Positions 12,901 through 26,728 are shown, counted from the first letter of the stretch. The stretch is DNA of 64,000 nt from Mugil cephalus (GCF_022458985.1 NC_061774.1:8546616-8610615); one strand, 5' to 3'. Notes: generated by a model not told the origin, from the letters alone. Program-made: numbers and translations.

Positions 12901-15900
12901 AATGATCTGAATGAGCAGGCTGACTACAGTGCTTTGTATTAGTCCAGCAGCCAGTATTGAGCCGCTCAGCGTGTTACAAAAGCACTGCGTTGGACCCTGA
13001 CTTCACAGCAGGAACAAAGAGCTCTTGCTTCCATGAAATGGAAGAACTGAAAATTCCCCATTTAGACTTTTGTGGCTCCCAAGCTACAAAGGAGAAATTA
13101 TCAGGGGAGAGGGGAAATTTAAGAGTTAAAAGGCCCGTTTTTGCCACACGTCCCTAAACGCTAGCCCTTCAGGAGGAGGTTTTCACTCCTTTTAGGAACC
13201 CCTTACTGAGAGGACATCTGTTGTTGACAGACTTGATTTTTCTGAAAGGTTGAGTGCAAGGTTGAGACGCGTGACAGCACGGCTTGCTGCTCCGCATCCA
13301 GGTAAGCATATTAAATTGTGACAAGGTTATAGCTATGAAGAAATAAATGTATCTGTTGGAGAATTGGGACGAATAAAACGTTTAAAGTGTCAAAATGCTA
13401 ATTGAGTTAATGGTAGCTGTGTTGTATTCTTGCTCAGGTTAACCACACAAAACATACATGTGTACAGGACAGGAACAAGTTTACAATCTCACTGGCACAA
13501 AGGAGCTAAAAAGGATGAGGGATAAACAAAAGCATCGGTGGTTAATAGCAGTTTGCAAACGGCAGCGAGTTGCTCAGAGCTCATTTCTGGGCTCCGAGGT
13601 GCTACAGTGGGATGGCACTGACACACACCACACTGAAGCACGAGCAACTTAAATCCAGCTGTGACGTCATCTTGGAGGGAGAAAACAATCGACACTTTGT
13701 GACAACAGAACAATAAACTGTTAGTACAGACGGGCCACACGACAAAACAATTCCCGCGTTGACTCTTGAGAAGAAAAAGGTTAGAAAGAAATCAGCCGTC
13801 AGTGAGAAACGTGGCACGACATGGCAGGAAGGTTAAAGGAGTCATTGAACGAGCATTTTCCCCAGTAAATCTTAGACAGGCGACACGTAGAGTCAGTTAG
13901 CATTTCCCTGAGAGTTAACTGAGCTTTCAGTCAAAGAAAGAGTCATTGGGTTGAAAGATGGATGGAAAGAGGGCATATGCAGTAAGAAGAGCTGGCCAGT
14001 TAAAACCCCTTAAGCTTCATGAGACTGAACTGCGATGAAGGAGAATATTATCCTCAAAAGCTATTGGTAGCGGACAGTGTTTTTAAGGAATTGGGAAAAC
14101 TGTGGATTCAGAATGAGGAAGCCATCGACATCAGTGCCGCATGCTTGTTATTCAAAGAGGGAGCCCTGAGCAAAGCATGCTGATTGTTCATGCTAGCCAC
14201 CTTGATCATCCGTTGTCCCCTTATCAGGCTTGGCAGGGGTCTGTCCTCTGCCCACACTTACTCGCGTAAGGGAGGAACTTCTCTTCTTCACGGAACGGCC
14301 TACAGACATGAGAGTAGAGTTACAGCCGAGCAGGCACTGGAAGGACTCCGTGAGGAAATCCCGAAGACAGTTTACAAGTCATATGAACTTCATTTGGCTT
14401 TATGCGAGTCACCAGGTCAGATCTGACATCAGCTGATGTCCCAGTTTAAGAGAATGCCTCATCTGATCATGCTGCCTCGTTCGCCGTAAATCAGACTGTC
14501 CTATTTTAGTAATAAGCTTAACAGTCGCCAATGTTTGAACCAAATAAAAAGCTGCAAACTAGCTTGCCGTGTGTTTTGCCAAAGCAGTGTCAGAGCCGAA
14601 TATGCAGTGGAGCAGTTTGACAAAGCGTGTACTGTACGCCGCCTCTGTTACGAGAGCATCGTGTGGGATGGAGAGGGGACTTTCTGCACCTGTCTGTTCC
14701 ACCTGAAGCTTTTTGCCGTCTTCCTTACTGGCCTGAGCAGCATCGCCTTTGCTAGGCAACCGGTTACAAGACGAACTCCTTGGCTTAATCCCTGAGAGAC
14801 AATGATGAAACACCCAAGGGTGAAATCATATAACACCATCTCATACACGTTGCAGAAGTTTCTCTTTAGAATAGGTTACAGTCATGTCATAAAAAAAGGT
14901 TATGTCATAGCAGGGGAAATGGCACTGGCATCCCATAGAGGCTCTGGATATTAAACACCCAACTGTGTTGATGTTTTTTTTCTTTCTGCAGAAATCAAAT
15001 CTCTTCTTGTGATTGTCTTTCCTAATACATTCTTTGCGGATGACCATAAGCTGTTGTAGATGTTGTGACAGATGGATGACTGTGACAGATGACTGTCATT
15101 AAGACATCACCATTCTGTGCTGGGGTCCTGTTAAAATTCTTAAATTTGACTGCGTACTTCAAAAAGAGGCACAGAGAATGTATGTGGAAGCAATGTGAGG
15201 CATCTGGAAGCAGTGATAGACACACAAACATTGTTACCGATCCCTCTGTGCACCAGTGAGCCTGTGTGATAAAACCTTGGGTATGAGAACTGGCACAGGT
15301 CAAAGTTCATTCTGAGTTTGCAGAAAAGGTGGGTTGGCTCCATATCACCAACAGTTACCTTGAAACATTCATCCATTAATAATCAAAAAAAACAAAAAAC
15401 ATTCACATGGATGATAAATACACTGTCTGTAGGTCATTGTGTTGGTTAAGATGCAGTGCTGGGATGCAGTGCTGGGATGCAGGGAGGGTGGGAGGAAAAC
15501 ACGGAAAGGAAGGAAGGAGGGAGGGACGACAGGAGACTTACGTTTGTCGGGTGATTTGACGAGGGTGGCAGAGGAGGAGGACAGACGTTTACTGATGGCA
15601 GCCTCAGACGGCTGTTTTAGGTTCATAGTGGATGTGGAGCGCTTGTCTAAAAGGGAGGAGGACAGACAGACAGACAAGGGAGGCGGGGTTTACATGGGAG
15701 GGCAGCCAGAGGAATTTCAGATGCACAAGGGAGTACGAGGTTCCACCAGACTGCAACCCCTCTAATAAGCAAAGGGTTGCAAGTCCATCATTAAGTGCTT
15801 TATCGATACGCCTTGAATAAATCCCATGCTATTAATGCAATTTAGAAAGTTAAATATGTTTACATGAAAAACACCATAACACAGGCAATGTGGTGTCGAA

Positions 15901-18900
15901 GCTAGACACTGTGGTTAGTACACAATGGATGCTTATTTCTAACCACTCCAAAGAGGAGAGCATCCCCAACATTATACTGTGGGTGACAGATGCAATATAA
16001 GTCTGTGCGTTCCATGCAATGTGACCTGGAACAGCATGAAAAGGCTGGGCAATATTCCATGAAAATGTCAGATTATTTGCACAGCAATAAAAAGAAAACT
16101 GTACTAGTACATGTCAAAAAGACTTACCTAAATAAGTACTTTTAGCATATGGAGAAGCATTAGCAAAAACTGGAAAAAACAGTAAATGCACTAAAGTGCT
16201 AAATTCCCCTCCTGCCAATTTTTTCCTCGGACCTATGGGATATTCTGCAACAAACTGGTTGTATTTCCTTTTGGAGAGGATACTGTTTTTTTTGGCTATA
16301 TTGCATATAGTTTTATACTGTGTTTATTCTTTTACTGTAGAAGCACTTTTTCATCAGTGCCCGTGACCGTTTCTCGTGTCCTCTTGTAGTTCATGCATTG
16401 CGTGTGTGCACGCACATTAAACAAAAGACAGCTAGCAGATGTTAACCGACACTAGTTCCTTGTTACCAAAGTGAATATACGTTCTTTGTTGAACGCCATG
16501 GGCAAGTTAAGGCAGCAGCGGTGCATTAAAGGTCTGACTGGCTATGTCTGTTTCTAGGATTATTTTGCCCAGCCCTGCAGATCATTGTGAATGAAAAGCC
16601 TCCACGTACAGCTAACGTTCAAACCCAAAGCACTTTCAGAACAAAAGCCCCACACAAACAAATGTTAGTGAAAAACTGCCAGTTAGGATGCAGGTGGGGT
16701 GTGGTGGGTGGGATGCGGGAGCGTCGGTGGAAGAGATAGTAGGCGACCTAGCTATCTGGTGCGCCAGTGCCAGCCCATGCTGTGTTGCTATATTGGAGAG
16801 CAAATTATCAACAAACAAAACCTTGTTGTTTCCTTGGTGGCTTTTCTGGCGAGGCAGAGGAGATAACTATAGTTACTGGAGATGAGGCACTGGCATCAGA
16901 ATCTCCTGTGGGAAAAGACAGCTCTCATGGAGGAGCGGTAAAACACAAGAAGACGAGGCAAATCCTTCATATCAGTCCTTCGTGGAGGCGAAACCTGGCC
17001 GATAGCCATCAGCCTTCGCTCGTCACACACTGCGTAAAGCAATAAATGTACTGGATAGCTGCAGTTTGTGGTGGGCATGCGATAAAAGACAGTCAACACT
17101 TTTTAAAGAACAGGTAGCAAATTCTGCATTTAACTATAAAAATGAATCAACTATAATTAATATAATTAACACTAATTCAAATCATTTTATTTAGCGTTGG
17201 CAATATTATCAGTTGCTAGCTTAGCTATTTTAAAGTGATTTCATGCATATTCTTGGTGGATTTCACTTCCACTGTGGTGAAACAAAATCACATTCTAGTT
17301 TAGAAGAAGTGAGAAGCACTTGGTTCATCCAGAACCAGTGTTTCATGGCATGTGGATGGTTAAAGAAAAACTGAAGAAATCCTGAAAGGACAGGATATCA
17401 TATAGATGAAGGGGCCTCTACCTGCTCGTCCATCTGAGTCGGTGGACAGTCCTCCCCAAGACCATCTTTTCTGCCTCTGCTCCACTCGCTGACTGCGCTC
17501 CAGTGTCCGCCTCATCACTGCCTCGTAGTGCTCCTGAAAGTGTGATAAAGTGGCGCCATAAGTGAAAGGCAAGACGTGCACAGGAGAATCACATTTGCCT
17601 CTAAAAACAGAAGCAAACACTGGCACTTGTTGCTTGGTTCAGTAATAAAACAAATCATTTTTGGTAAATTGTGCAACATTAAGCACTGCACCAGCGCTGC
17701 AGCTACCTTTTCCTCTTCCTGTTTCAGCTTCCTCTTCTCCTCCACAGCCATTCGTTTCTGCTCCTCTTTCTTTCGCTGTTCCTCAACCTTCTTCTGACGC
17801 TCCTCCATCTGACGCTCCACTTGTAGCTTGGCCTTGCGTTCCCGCTCCATGATCTGAGAATCTCTCAAAGCTGATCACACATTTAGTGAGTGATTTGTTA
17901 GTATGCTGCATTCTTACTTGTGTGGAATAATTCCTTTATTAAGGATTTACAAAATTAGCATTGTATTGTATAAGTATTGCTAACCACTATATTCATTACA
18001 AATGATGTAACGATGTTTTAGTTACTAAAAATTACTATTACATATAACAAAGCTGAAACAATCTTTGCGTAACCAAAGGATAATTAAATTAATAATAATA
18101 AAAGTGCCTGTATAATTTCATACAGACACTGGGATCAGTCTCTTACCCTGTTGTCTCTCTGCCTCCTCTCGCCTCTCTTTTGCCACTCGCAGTCGGTCGT
18201 CTATTTTAAGAGCGGCGCCGTCGATGACTGCAAACACACATGTATGAATGCGGTTAAAAGAATAAACACACGCAGCAAATCATACGGAGGGAACTTAAGG
18301 GCAGATTACAGTGGAGCAAAGTGTGACAAAGGGCTTTGTATTAGACAGGCAGATGTGTGCATGTGACTGTCATTAATGAGCTTCGTCAACTGTTGCAGTA
18401 ATAAGACGATGAGCCAGCTACAGTAAGCCACGCCGAGGGGATGGTGGCAGCGGATTGTGTTACACATAATGGTTCAGATTATAGAAAACAATAATGCCTT
18501 GTTGGGACAGTTTCTGTGAGAAGCAGTCTGTTTCTATATCAAGGTGTGGTGTCGTTTACCTGGCCTACACCCTTGAGATTTAGCTGGTGCGTTGGTGGCA
18601 GGTCCCGGACTGTTCCCCGACAGGCTGCGCCGCTCCTCAGCTTGCGCCTGTGCAGCTGCAGCTGTATGTACGAGAACGCACGGACACCCACGGTTTACAC
18701 ACAGAAAACCACTTTCAGTCCGTGACATGTCTGGTGAGGCAGGTTCTTTCTGCCTCTGTGAAGGTGAAATCAGCTGTTTCTCTCCGTGCTTTGTTTGCTT
18801 CCCATAGGAATGCTAGTTCTAGAAAGATCCGACGGATTTGAAGCTACATAACAGCCCAGCTATTCAGCATCAGACATAACCCCTCGTTCATGGGCGACCC

Positions 18901-21900
18901 TGTGGTGAGCCATACACTGCTTTCTGTGAAAAGCCGGGAGGGATGGTCTGCTGTAAGAGAGAAATCTGAACTCAGACTCTTTGGCTTTCTGTCTGATACA
19001 CAGATCGTGTTTTCAGGAGGCAGGGGCAAAGGTTACAAATATGCTTTCAAGGTAGCAAATAAATCTGGTTTCCCCATTCTACCACCACAATAAGACGTAG
19101 CACAGCCAAAACTGTTCACGTGAAAACCCATGCTTAGGAGATACAAGGTCAGGAAGGAAGGAAACAGTGAGGACATGATCAAGCTTTATTAGCCCGGTAT
19201 CAGTCATCAGTCTCTTCCCTTCTTCTTGTCACACATTCAACCTTCAACAGAACTGCTGACAAAGAGCAAAACAACAGTCAGTCATGTGATACCCTCGATA
19301 TTGATTAACACCTCCGAATGCATTCAGAAAGCCTCCCACCCTCGCCATTGCTCATCTGAAATCTCATTGTTCCCATGATCAGAAGAATCGCTTCCATAAA
19401 CAAAACAGCACATTTATACTTTTTGTGACACTGTTTTTTTTGACACCGCTCTCATCAATGACACATGCATCACAAATCCCTAAACAAACCGTGCGACCTA
19501 TTTCACGCAGTGTCACAGAAAAGTCAAACCCGTGCTGACCAAAACTACTTAACGTGCAACAGCGCTACTTTGCATGACTTCGGGCCGAGAGGAAACAAAA
19601 TGAGCTAATTCACGATGACACGGCCTGGTTGCAGAGGATGACTCTGCTGACAAGTTTGAAAGTCTGCTTGGACACGAGGCCGAATTGAGATCAACTCCCT
19701 CTATATCTATAGCTAAGATATAGACATTTGTCTTGAAAAGAGGCAACTACAGTGAACAGGAATGGTAACTTTAAGCCACGTAATGGACATCATGCAATGC
19801 CATTAAGCATGTTGCTGCATGAAAAAACAATCACGCTCTGTGCACCTCAGGCAACGATCCTGGTTTCTCATAATAAAGCGTAGCGTGCGTGTCCTGTCTT
19901 TATGGAAATCGACTCCACACTCTACTACCTTACTCTCTGGAAAGCAGCGTGGACAATAGGCCCTTCTTACATGAAGCAGCACTGCCAAATTGAGTGGTTT
20001 ATTCACTCAGCTGATTACTAAATAGGTTTTGTTTGCACCCCTGAACCGATGCAAAATGTATGAGTGCTGACAAGAAGACATCAGAAATGTAACAAACCAG
20101 ACGTCGGCATGACCAGGACGGAGCAAGAAGACCCGGACAGTTCATCACAGAGCAGCATCAATGTTGTTCAGTCAAAGAAGCTTTGAAGGGTCAAAGTCTA
20201 ATTTTCAATACAAGTGTACAAGTCACGTCACTTTGTCCCTCAGATTCCTTTAGTCAATAAATTGCAAAAATTTGACAGTGCTTGAAAACAAACTTTTTTG
20301 TTGAGTTGCTAACCAATCACTAAAATCATTAAAACTAAATAAATAACACACTGACAACAAAGCCAACACAGAAACTAGCACAGTAATATCACACTGTGTA
20401 TTCACACACATAAAAGGTAAGAACATGGATTTTGGGACACTGGTGAAATTGCTGTTGTAACCTTCATATTTACTTAAGCAAATAGTCAGGAAAAACAGAC
20501 GGGCCATAATGTGTAACAAGGCAACCGTTGCTAAGTGACAGAGCAGCTGGGATGGATGAAGAGCTTCTCAACCATCCTTTGGCCCGCATCGAGGAAGATG
20601 TGGACTCGGACGTGAAATGATTCATAACTAAATGAAGAAAACAAAGGCAGTAACGCTTCGAAGGCAAAGTGAAGAATACACGTCTACGTACAAGCAACAG
20701 TTACTTCATGTTTAGGATGCACAAAACAGTATTTCACTAGAAGTATCACCTTGTCAATGAAATCATACTAATATAGTAAACTGAGGTTGAGTCACAGTAG
20801 TGTAACTAAAGTCAAACAGTATTAACCAAATTAATTTATGAAGAACCCAAATACTGTGTTCTAATGATACAAGCTTTGTCATAAAGCATATCACTTAGAC
20901 TTCAAGCCAACTTATGGTAGCAAACTGCATCGCCTGCCCTTTAAAGGGAAGTAAAAGCAGACAGGAATGCAAAGGGGTTAAGTTAGTAGGTGGCAGATGT
21001 GGAGGTAACCAATGCATAATAGAATCAGCTGTAGCACTGCATGCAACAGGTCCTCCAGTGAAAAACATCGAGGCTGCTGATTTTACTAAATTTCAACATG
21101 CCACAAACACAGAGGCTCAGCTGTGATGAGGAAAAAAAGTAACTGAGAAACAGCATCTTGGAATAAAACGCACAGATCCTCCACTGACGCACACACTCAT
21201 GTGTTGACTAAAGTGCTTTAATGAGATCACGGGGAAGAGATACTGTTTTCCCAAAAGACCTCAAGAGAGCCAGGTGTGCTCATAGAAATGAAAAGAGCCA
21301 ATCAGAGGAGCTGTCTCTCATCACTCCATCACTATGGAGACTTGCACATATTAACATAAATCAGGATTGAAGCCTCAACAAACTCTGCAAAATCTTAAAG
21401 AGGTGAAAGGGATAGCATTACTGGAAATGAACCTGGCTGCACATTATATTTAGACGTTCAGTGGCACAGATAATCAATAATTCACATACGTTGGTAGCAG
21501 CAGATAACATGCATTTAGTGAACATACACTTTAATGTGACATATTTTTGCCAGGGGGATTTTTGTTAATGAATATGAATTTGTACTATACAGGTTTGAAC
21601 TGCGTTAATCAGTCTTAGTAGGAGATTCTCAAATAACACTCAGTACGTTTACATGTACAGCTTAAATCGAGCTATGTTCAAAATGCCAATTTCTGAATGT
21701 GGTCCTTGTCCCAGTTTGTATGCAACAGAGAACATCGAATAACTGACAGGAACATGTCTAGTGCATCCTAGGTGGCAATATGTGTCTTTTCGGCAGGTTA
21801 ATATGGCCCCCTTGCCCTATTACATTATAATATCATCACATCCATTATCATTATCATCATCATCATCATCATCATCATCATAAACAACTGGACTTCGTTC

Positions 21901-24900
21901 ATGTGGCAGACCAGCATTACAAACAACAACAATGCGGTGTGCGCAAAAGACTTTCTTGTACTTTCTCTAGCGACAGTGGAGCACGCGCACACGCATTGCC
22001 TAGTTTAACTCCGATTAAGACGTATACATGCCCGCGACAACTGATGTCCAATCACATTATCTGGGCGTCTTAGTCGGATAAGGACAACTCCAATATCAGT
22101 TGGAGTAACGTGTTTACATGAACTTCAATTGTCTAGTTAGTTGGATCAAAGCAATAATTATTTTTTTTTCATGTGCATGTAAACGCACCGGCTGAGTGAG
22201 GCACATATACTTATTGACTGGCTGGTTGTTGAGCCTTTGGGCTGCTGTGTTATTATGGCAGCAGTAAAGACCACCAGGGGGGCTGGTGATGACCCAGCTC
22301 TGCAAACCAGACAAAACACTAAACAGGAAACAGTCTGCATTACTTTCAGCCCCAGTCAAATGCTAGATCTCTAGATAACAAGTAAAATAATAAGGCATAC
22401 TTCTGGCAGCTTTTACCCCATACAAGGTGGGTTTAGTGAACACACGGAGTAAGAGTTAGATCAGCGAGTCGGGTCTCTTTTCTGCCCCTTCTTCCAACTG
22501 CACGTTTTTATTATGCCCTGAAGCCTGGTACAGCTAAGCAGCTTGCACAGGAAGTGTCTGCACTGCTAAATATAAGGGTGGATGACCATTTGACATTGCA
22601 TACTAAAAGCATCCCGGGACTTTTAACTCCAACATAACAACTTGAACCTACAATTACTCTCTTCCCTTTGGTAAATTTTGTCCAATTTTGTTGACCGTCC
22701 ACAGCCTAAAGATTTCAGGTCAGATAACGCAGCTGATGTCTGCTCACCAACGTGCGCGCACAGGCACATACAAACACACTAAATCTTCAATGGGATTATC
22801 GAGGCCTGTTCATGCAAAGGTAAGCTTTGGCTATTTGCAGTACTAGCAGGATAATGATGACACAGCCCTAGGGAGTCTTTCTCCAGGCGGACCAATTGAT
22901 TTTGCAGAGACGGGCATTAATAGGATTTAATCTTTTCTAAAACCATTATTTTTGATAACTACCAGTGCCACTGTTGTCTGCTCCTTTGTGGTACAGCTTT
23001 GGTAGTTAAAACCAACAGTGTTTGCTGTCTTACAGTGCCGATGAACTGTATATAGTGAACCGAAAACAGCCGACGCTACAAATTTGAATATCATGAAATT
23101 AAAACTCACATGTCAAGGAGAAGACTGTATTCAGACTCATCAGCTGTTTGCAACTCCATTATCATTTAAATTAAAGGCCTCCCTGTTTAAAAATAAGTTA
23201 GAGCGAAGCGTATCGAACCAAACTTCCTGTTCCCATATTTTGTGAAAAATATCTACAGTGTAACAGCTGTTGTAGCCCTGTTATTGTTGTGTGTAGCTCA
23301 GTTGCCAAATGAATTCAAATTTCAACACCATGTCCAACAAATAGAAAGTGGCCACCAGAAGAAATTGTCAATAAAGAACTGGACAACCTGGAACAGGATT
23401 GATACCTCATGAACTTACTATTCCGAGGATGGTCTGATGTTAGCAATGGTCTATACAAATAAACGTGTTTTGGTAGTCAAATCTGTGGCATGTCAGCACA
23501 AAGGTGCAAACACACTATATGAAGAGTCTATCATCCAATTTAAAATGTAAAATCAAAACAAAGACGTGCATGTCTGCTACAAGACCAGAACTAAGTGAAC
23601 ACATCCAGGAAACTACACATTGAATTTGAGGCTGGTTCATTTCCTCCTTGGTTAAATCCAACCAGTTCAGAAATACTTTTCATGCTTTTAATTCTGTAGC
23701 GGCGTGTGCTGAGCCAGGATCTGGATAACCTTGCTGTGTGACTTGCTGCAGTGTGATCCCTCTTCATAATAGTAGGGTACGCTTTCTCCTTGCTCACATT
23801 TTTGTGGAAATGACTGCGCACATGAGCTAGATTCCTAGCATTATTTTATTATTGTCAGCCCTCTGTTCTGACTGAAGGCCGAGCGAAATCTTTGCTCAGG
23901 ACGTCGGTCCGTTCCTAATAAAGCCAGGATTCCAACGCATTACTCCGCGCTCGGTGGACATTTTCACGAAACCACAGAATTGGTTTCCACGTTGAAAAGG
24001 CTGAATGGAAAAAAGTTAAGGGAAACAGGAAGAAGATCAGCACTAAATATGGGACAGTTGTTGCCAGGAGTGAAAAATGCATACACCCAAACGGGGTATG
24101 CAGAAAACTCCCTTACCCTAAAACGGCCCAACTGCCGCTCCAGCCACAACAAACCGCGCATTCATGCCTGCACATTCAAACACAGTAAACATCCATGTCT
24201 GCGTCTGGACGGGGCCAGCTGACGCGTGGATGAAAAGCACTGATATAGAGACTTTGCAGTTTCAGTCGGCCGACGTCGTGCTGTTGACAGAGATATGCAA
24301 TGACACAAGACTGCTGTTCCAACAAGAACACCGTTATCGTTGCATCTAGACATTTCAAGAAGAGCAAACACACAGCGTTGTTCTCCCATAAGGAGCCCCG
24401 TGTGAGTGACACCCCAGCTTTATCTGAAATTCAGGTCAGACATTGTTATAGTCGCCCTCCCTGGAGAGCGGAGGGGGTTATGCCATATGTCAACAAATAA
24501 GAGTAACTGTCAGCCCATGGATATAAAGGAGAGGGGAGATCAGTTGGTGGGAGATGAGAGTTGTTTCAAAGCAGGAAGCTACAAAGTGCTGATGTATGAC
24601 CAGGCTGGTCTGATGTGGAAAAACAAATTGCTAATTTCTAAGATGGGCATCGACTTGGATTCCGGTCAACAATCGTAGAAAAGGCAGAAAAGCTGCTATC
24701 AGAAAAGCCATCAGCTGGAGAAAGCAGATGATCCCTTCAGACACCAATCCCTGGGAGAATAGCAACGTAATCTAAAGCACTGAGGTTACAAGCAGCTGGC
24801 TAGTTTTACCAAGAATACAGAGAGTGCACAACTAGTGTAGCACAACCACAAAACGGCGCTTTAGTAGAAAACGTGATTTAGATGGGGCCAAAGTGGAGAT

Positions 24901-25327
24901 AAGTGGCAGAAAAGACCGATATGTCAACCGGCTCCGAGGCTACAAAATGCAACGTTAACTTCAAGTTAGTGAGCTAAAAACCAGCTCGTCTGGTTCCCGA
25001 CTAAAATCAACAGCAACTATCAGCTAAGTTTGTCCAATTCAACCCCTGCAACTTTTAAAGCTATACATATAAGTTATATGCTCATTTCCTGCGTCCATTG
25101 TGAGGAGATAACCGGGCAGAGAGCTAACGTTATTAGCTTGAAAAGCTGGTCGCGATACAACACGTTCAAATGACCCGGTTAACAGCGGCAAACATTACAA
25201 AGTGGTTTCTACACCGCGAGCACCGCAACGGGGTCAAAATAAAAAGATATGCGGAGCCTCGACTGCCAGGAGATTTCTTACCCATTTGGGCTCGCAAGCC
25301 TTTGAGAGTCGTAGCACCCTCCGCCAT
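3938..25327 (-). CDS. map7d3: MAP7 domain-containing protein (MAP7D3 by synteny), complete gene
   Basis: Microtubule-associated protein of the MAP7/ensconsin family, which binds the microtubule lattice and recruits kinesin-1 (family knowledge). Coding exons in transcript order: 25282-25327, 18560-18661, 18147-18227, 17707-17870, 17422-17533, 15542-15646, 12235-12360, 10231-10346, 7470-7600, 7143-7363, 5850-5979, 5340-5625, 5143-5196, 4999-5071, 4654-4819, 4020-4312, 3938-3945. They sum to 2214 nt, 737 residues, with every junction in phase. The start is MAEGATTLKG at 25327. A charged N-terminal microtubule-binding helix spans about residues 55-160, ending in RWSWGG; a conserved SKRLSSSSATL motif is near 190 and RLLTPT near 220. 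A Pro/Ser-rich linker (about 250-400) precedes a second Glu/Arg/Lys coiled coil (about 410-556), the kinesin-binding region in the family. The protein ends in EAMSDI. Paralogue choice rests on the fhl1 and adgrg4 neighbours; map7d1 or map7d2 cannot be excluded from sequence alone. Confidence 0.85.
5143..5979 (-). other. map7d3: map7d3 exons 11-13: C-terminal coiled coil (kinesin-1-binding region in the family)
   Basis: Exons 5850-5979, 5340-5625 and 5143-5196 encode a long uninterrupted Glu/Ala/Arg-rich helix (residues about 403-558), ending in RIEEIMKRTRK, which matches the end of the coiled coil in MAP7 proteins. Kinesin binding is known for the family and inferred here. The opposite strand has long open frames purely because of the codon bias. 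Confidence 0.8.
6571..6600. repeat. (CA)n microsatellite
   Basis: A short run of alternating C and A in map7d3 intron 10 (5980-7142). Confidence 0.8.
8558..9127. mobile_element. Non-autonomous DNA transposon with GGCC-type terminal inverted repeats (hAT-like MITE)
   Basis: The left end, TTAGGCCACGTTTGCACG near 8558, is mirrored by CGTGTGAATACGGCCTTA near 9110-9127; the reverse complement of the right end matches the left at most positions. No transposase is present. It lies in map7d3 intron 8. The family name is a guess from the end sequence. Confidence 0.5.
9127..9533. mobile_element. Harbinger-like MITE with a MADF-type coding remnant
   Basis: The ends AGAGTACTG (9127) and CAGTACTCT (about 9525-9533) are inverted. 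Inside, near 9320-9380, the + strand reads QHLEERLTEEVWRHISL, which resembles the start of the MADF-domain protein carried by fish PIF/Harbinger transposons. The frame is not kept open beyond this. It abuts the element at 8558-9127. Confidence 0.45.
12048..12078. repeat. (CCA)n microsatellite
   Basis: About nine CCA/ACC triplets with one CAT interruption in map7d3 intron 7 (10347-12234). Reading it as a His-tag-like or Pro-rich peptide is not supported, because no exon covers it. Confidence 0.8.
17422..18227 (-). other. map7d3: map7d3 exons 3-5: MAP7 N-terminal microtubule-binding helix
   Basis: Exons 18147-18227, 17707-17870 and 17422-17533 encode residues of about 50-168. They are almost all Glu, Arg, Lys and Gln (for example IDDRLRVAKERREEAERQQ and VEEQRKKEEQKRMAVEEKRK), then HYEAVMRRTLERSQR and RWSWGG. 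This pattern is diagnostic of the MAP7 family. Confidence 0.85.
21641..22191. mobile_element. MITE-like element with CAGTACGTTTACATG ends
   Basis: The left end CAGTACGTTTACATG (21641-21655) is matched in inverted form by CATGTAAACGCACCG near 22176-22190 (13 of 15 bases). No coding content. A similar GTTTACATG motif recurs inside near 22110. It lies in map7d3 intron 1. Confidence 0.5.
21843..21881. repeat. (ATC)n microsatellite
   Basis: A run of ATC triplets (first interrupted, then perfect) inside the TIR element at 21641-22191. Confidence 0.85.
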
Positions 25328-25500
25328 TTCTATGAAGTTTTCCTTCTCTGTTTTTTCTAAAGTAGGGGCGCGTAACACATCGCAGCCGGCAGGACACGGA
25401 CACCACGGGGACGTGGACACCAAAGAGAGTGTGAGCCGTAAAGAGGTCCCACTCTGGCCCACTTCCAGACGCAAAATAAATTAAACATTTAAAATGCTGC
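25282..25500 (-). promoter_or_regulatory. map7d3: map7d3 first exon and presumed promoter region
   Basis: The start codon at 25325-25327 is preceded on the minus strand by a CpG-richer stretch to about 25450. No TATA box is obvious, as expected of a broadly expressed gene. The boundary is inferred. Confidence 0.35.
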
Positions 25501-26728
25501 TGCAACATTTTGTTTTGGGTATGGTCACTTTTAGAAATCATACACCAACACCTTTATATGTCACTTACTTATTATCTAAATATTTCCGTATTAATTAAAA
25601 GAAAACGTGAATTTGAAAGTTAAAACCCATTGTAACACAGTTGTTCACAGTAGGTGCAACGCTACAAATGGTTTTCATAAATTAAAATACTAAAAGTGAC
25701 AGCAGGAACTGCAGAGTTTAGAAACGTCTTCCTGTTTGTCCTCAACACTAAAAGAAAAGCCGTGAAAACCCAGTGTAAGCATTATTCATTGAGCGTTGAT
25801 TCATCTTTTTTCAATAGACGATCGAGGTTTGGGGGTGGGGTTGTGGGAAGTGAAAAATACCGGTCACATCTGCAGGGATAGCGAGGAGCGTCCCCTTGCG
25901 TTTATAATGGGTAGTTGCTGCATCCTAATAAACGTAAAAGTTTATCCATAAAAGGAGCTGACAACATAAGTTAGCAAGCTTAATGAGTTAATAAAATAGC
26001 TTCGATACTTTAACAAAACAGGACCATTGGATAAAGCAAATATAATATTTTTATGATATAAAAGTTTTTGTAAGGCGTGTAAGATTCGTAGATATGCAAA
26101 AGAAGTAAAAGAAAGAATAACATTAAACTTAACTGAGAATTTGGTCTTGGTTTTCTTTTGACATGGATTTAAAAAGCAGTGATGGAAGAAAAAAATTAAA
26201 GGCTTACCGGATTTAATGTGGTGAAAAATCTGTTGAGCTGGAGATCAAGGGAAATGGTCATCAGTTGGCAAACTCTTCCCCAATGAGAGAATAACACATT
26301 TTCTCAGAGCACTGAGTTCTTTCTCTAAGCATCAACACTACATCCTCTGTCCTGGTCTCGCTCACATGCTTTCGCTAGAGGCCCTCTCATCTATTTTACA
26401 TGGTAAACAGGAAATAACACTGCATGTAGGGTTCAGTTGCAATGACCTGGATAATGTATTATTTAAGGCTCAAAGCGCAAATGATTACTTTTGTGCTCTC
26501 ACATGATACGAAATTATACTTTTATTCGGATGAAACTTGGTAAGTATCCTTTACAATGCTCAAAAACAATGGTCAGAAGTCAGTGATACGACATTTTAGT
26601 AAAACCAGTTTGTTGAAGTCTCTTGAAATAATGAATTTCCAAACAATAAGTATTTGATTAATAGGAGGATCTGGTGACATCATGCAAAGTAGGTCAGAAA
26701 TACTATATGACACGTACAGTCCAAGTGG
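25328..26728. other. Intergenic gap between map7d3 and the TNF-receptor gene
   Basis: No gene is seen. The map7d3 5' end is on one side and the 3' UTR of the next minus-strand gene on the other. Short open frames on both strands match no family. Confidence 0.5.
26521..26526 (-). terminator. Poly(A) signal for the TNF-receptor gene
   Basis: TTTATT on the + strand, AATAAA on the minus strand, about 200 bp after the stop codon at 26729-26731. Confidence 0.5.

Larger units (their letters stand above)
18662..25281 (-). other. map7d3: map7d3 intron 1 (about 6.6 kb)
   Basis: No exon with MAP7 similarity or any other family signal is seen here on either strand. It holds a TIR element at 21641-22191 with an (ATC)n tract, and otherwise unique A/T-rich sequence. 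Alternative first exons, known in this family, could lie here but cannot be called. Confidence 0.5.
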
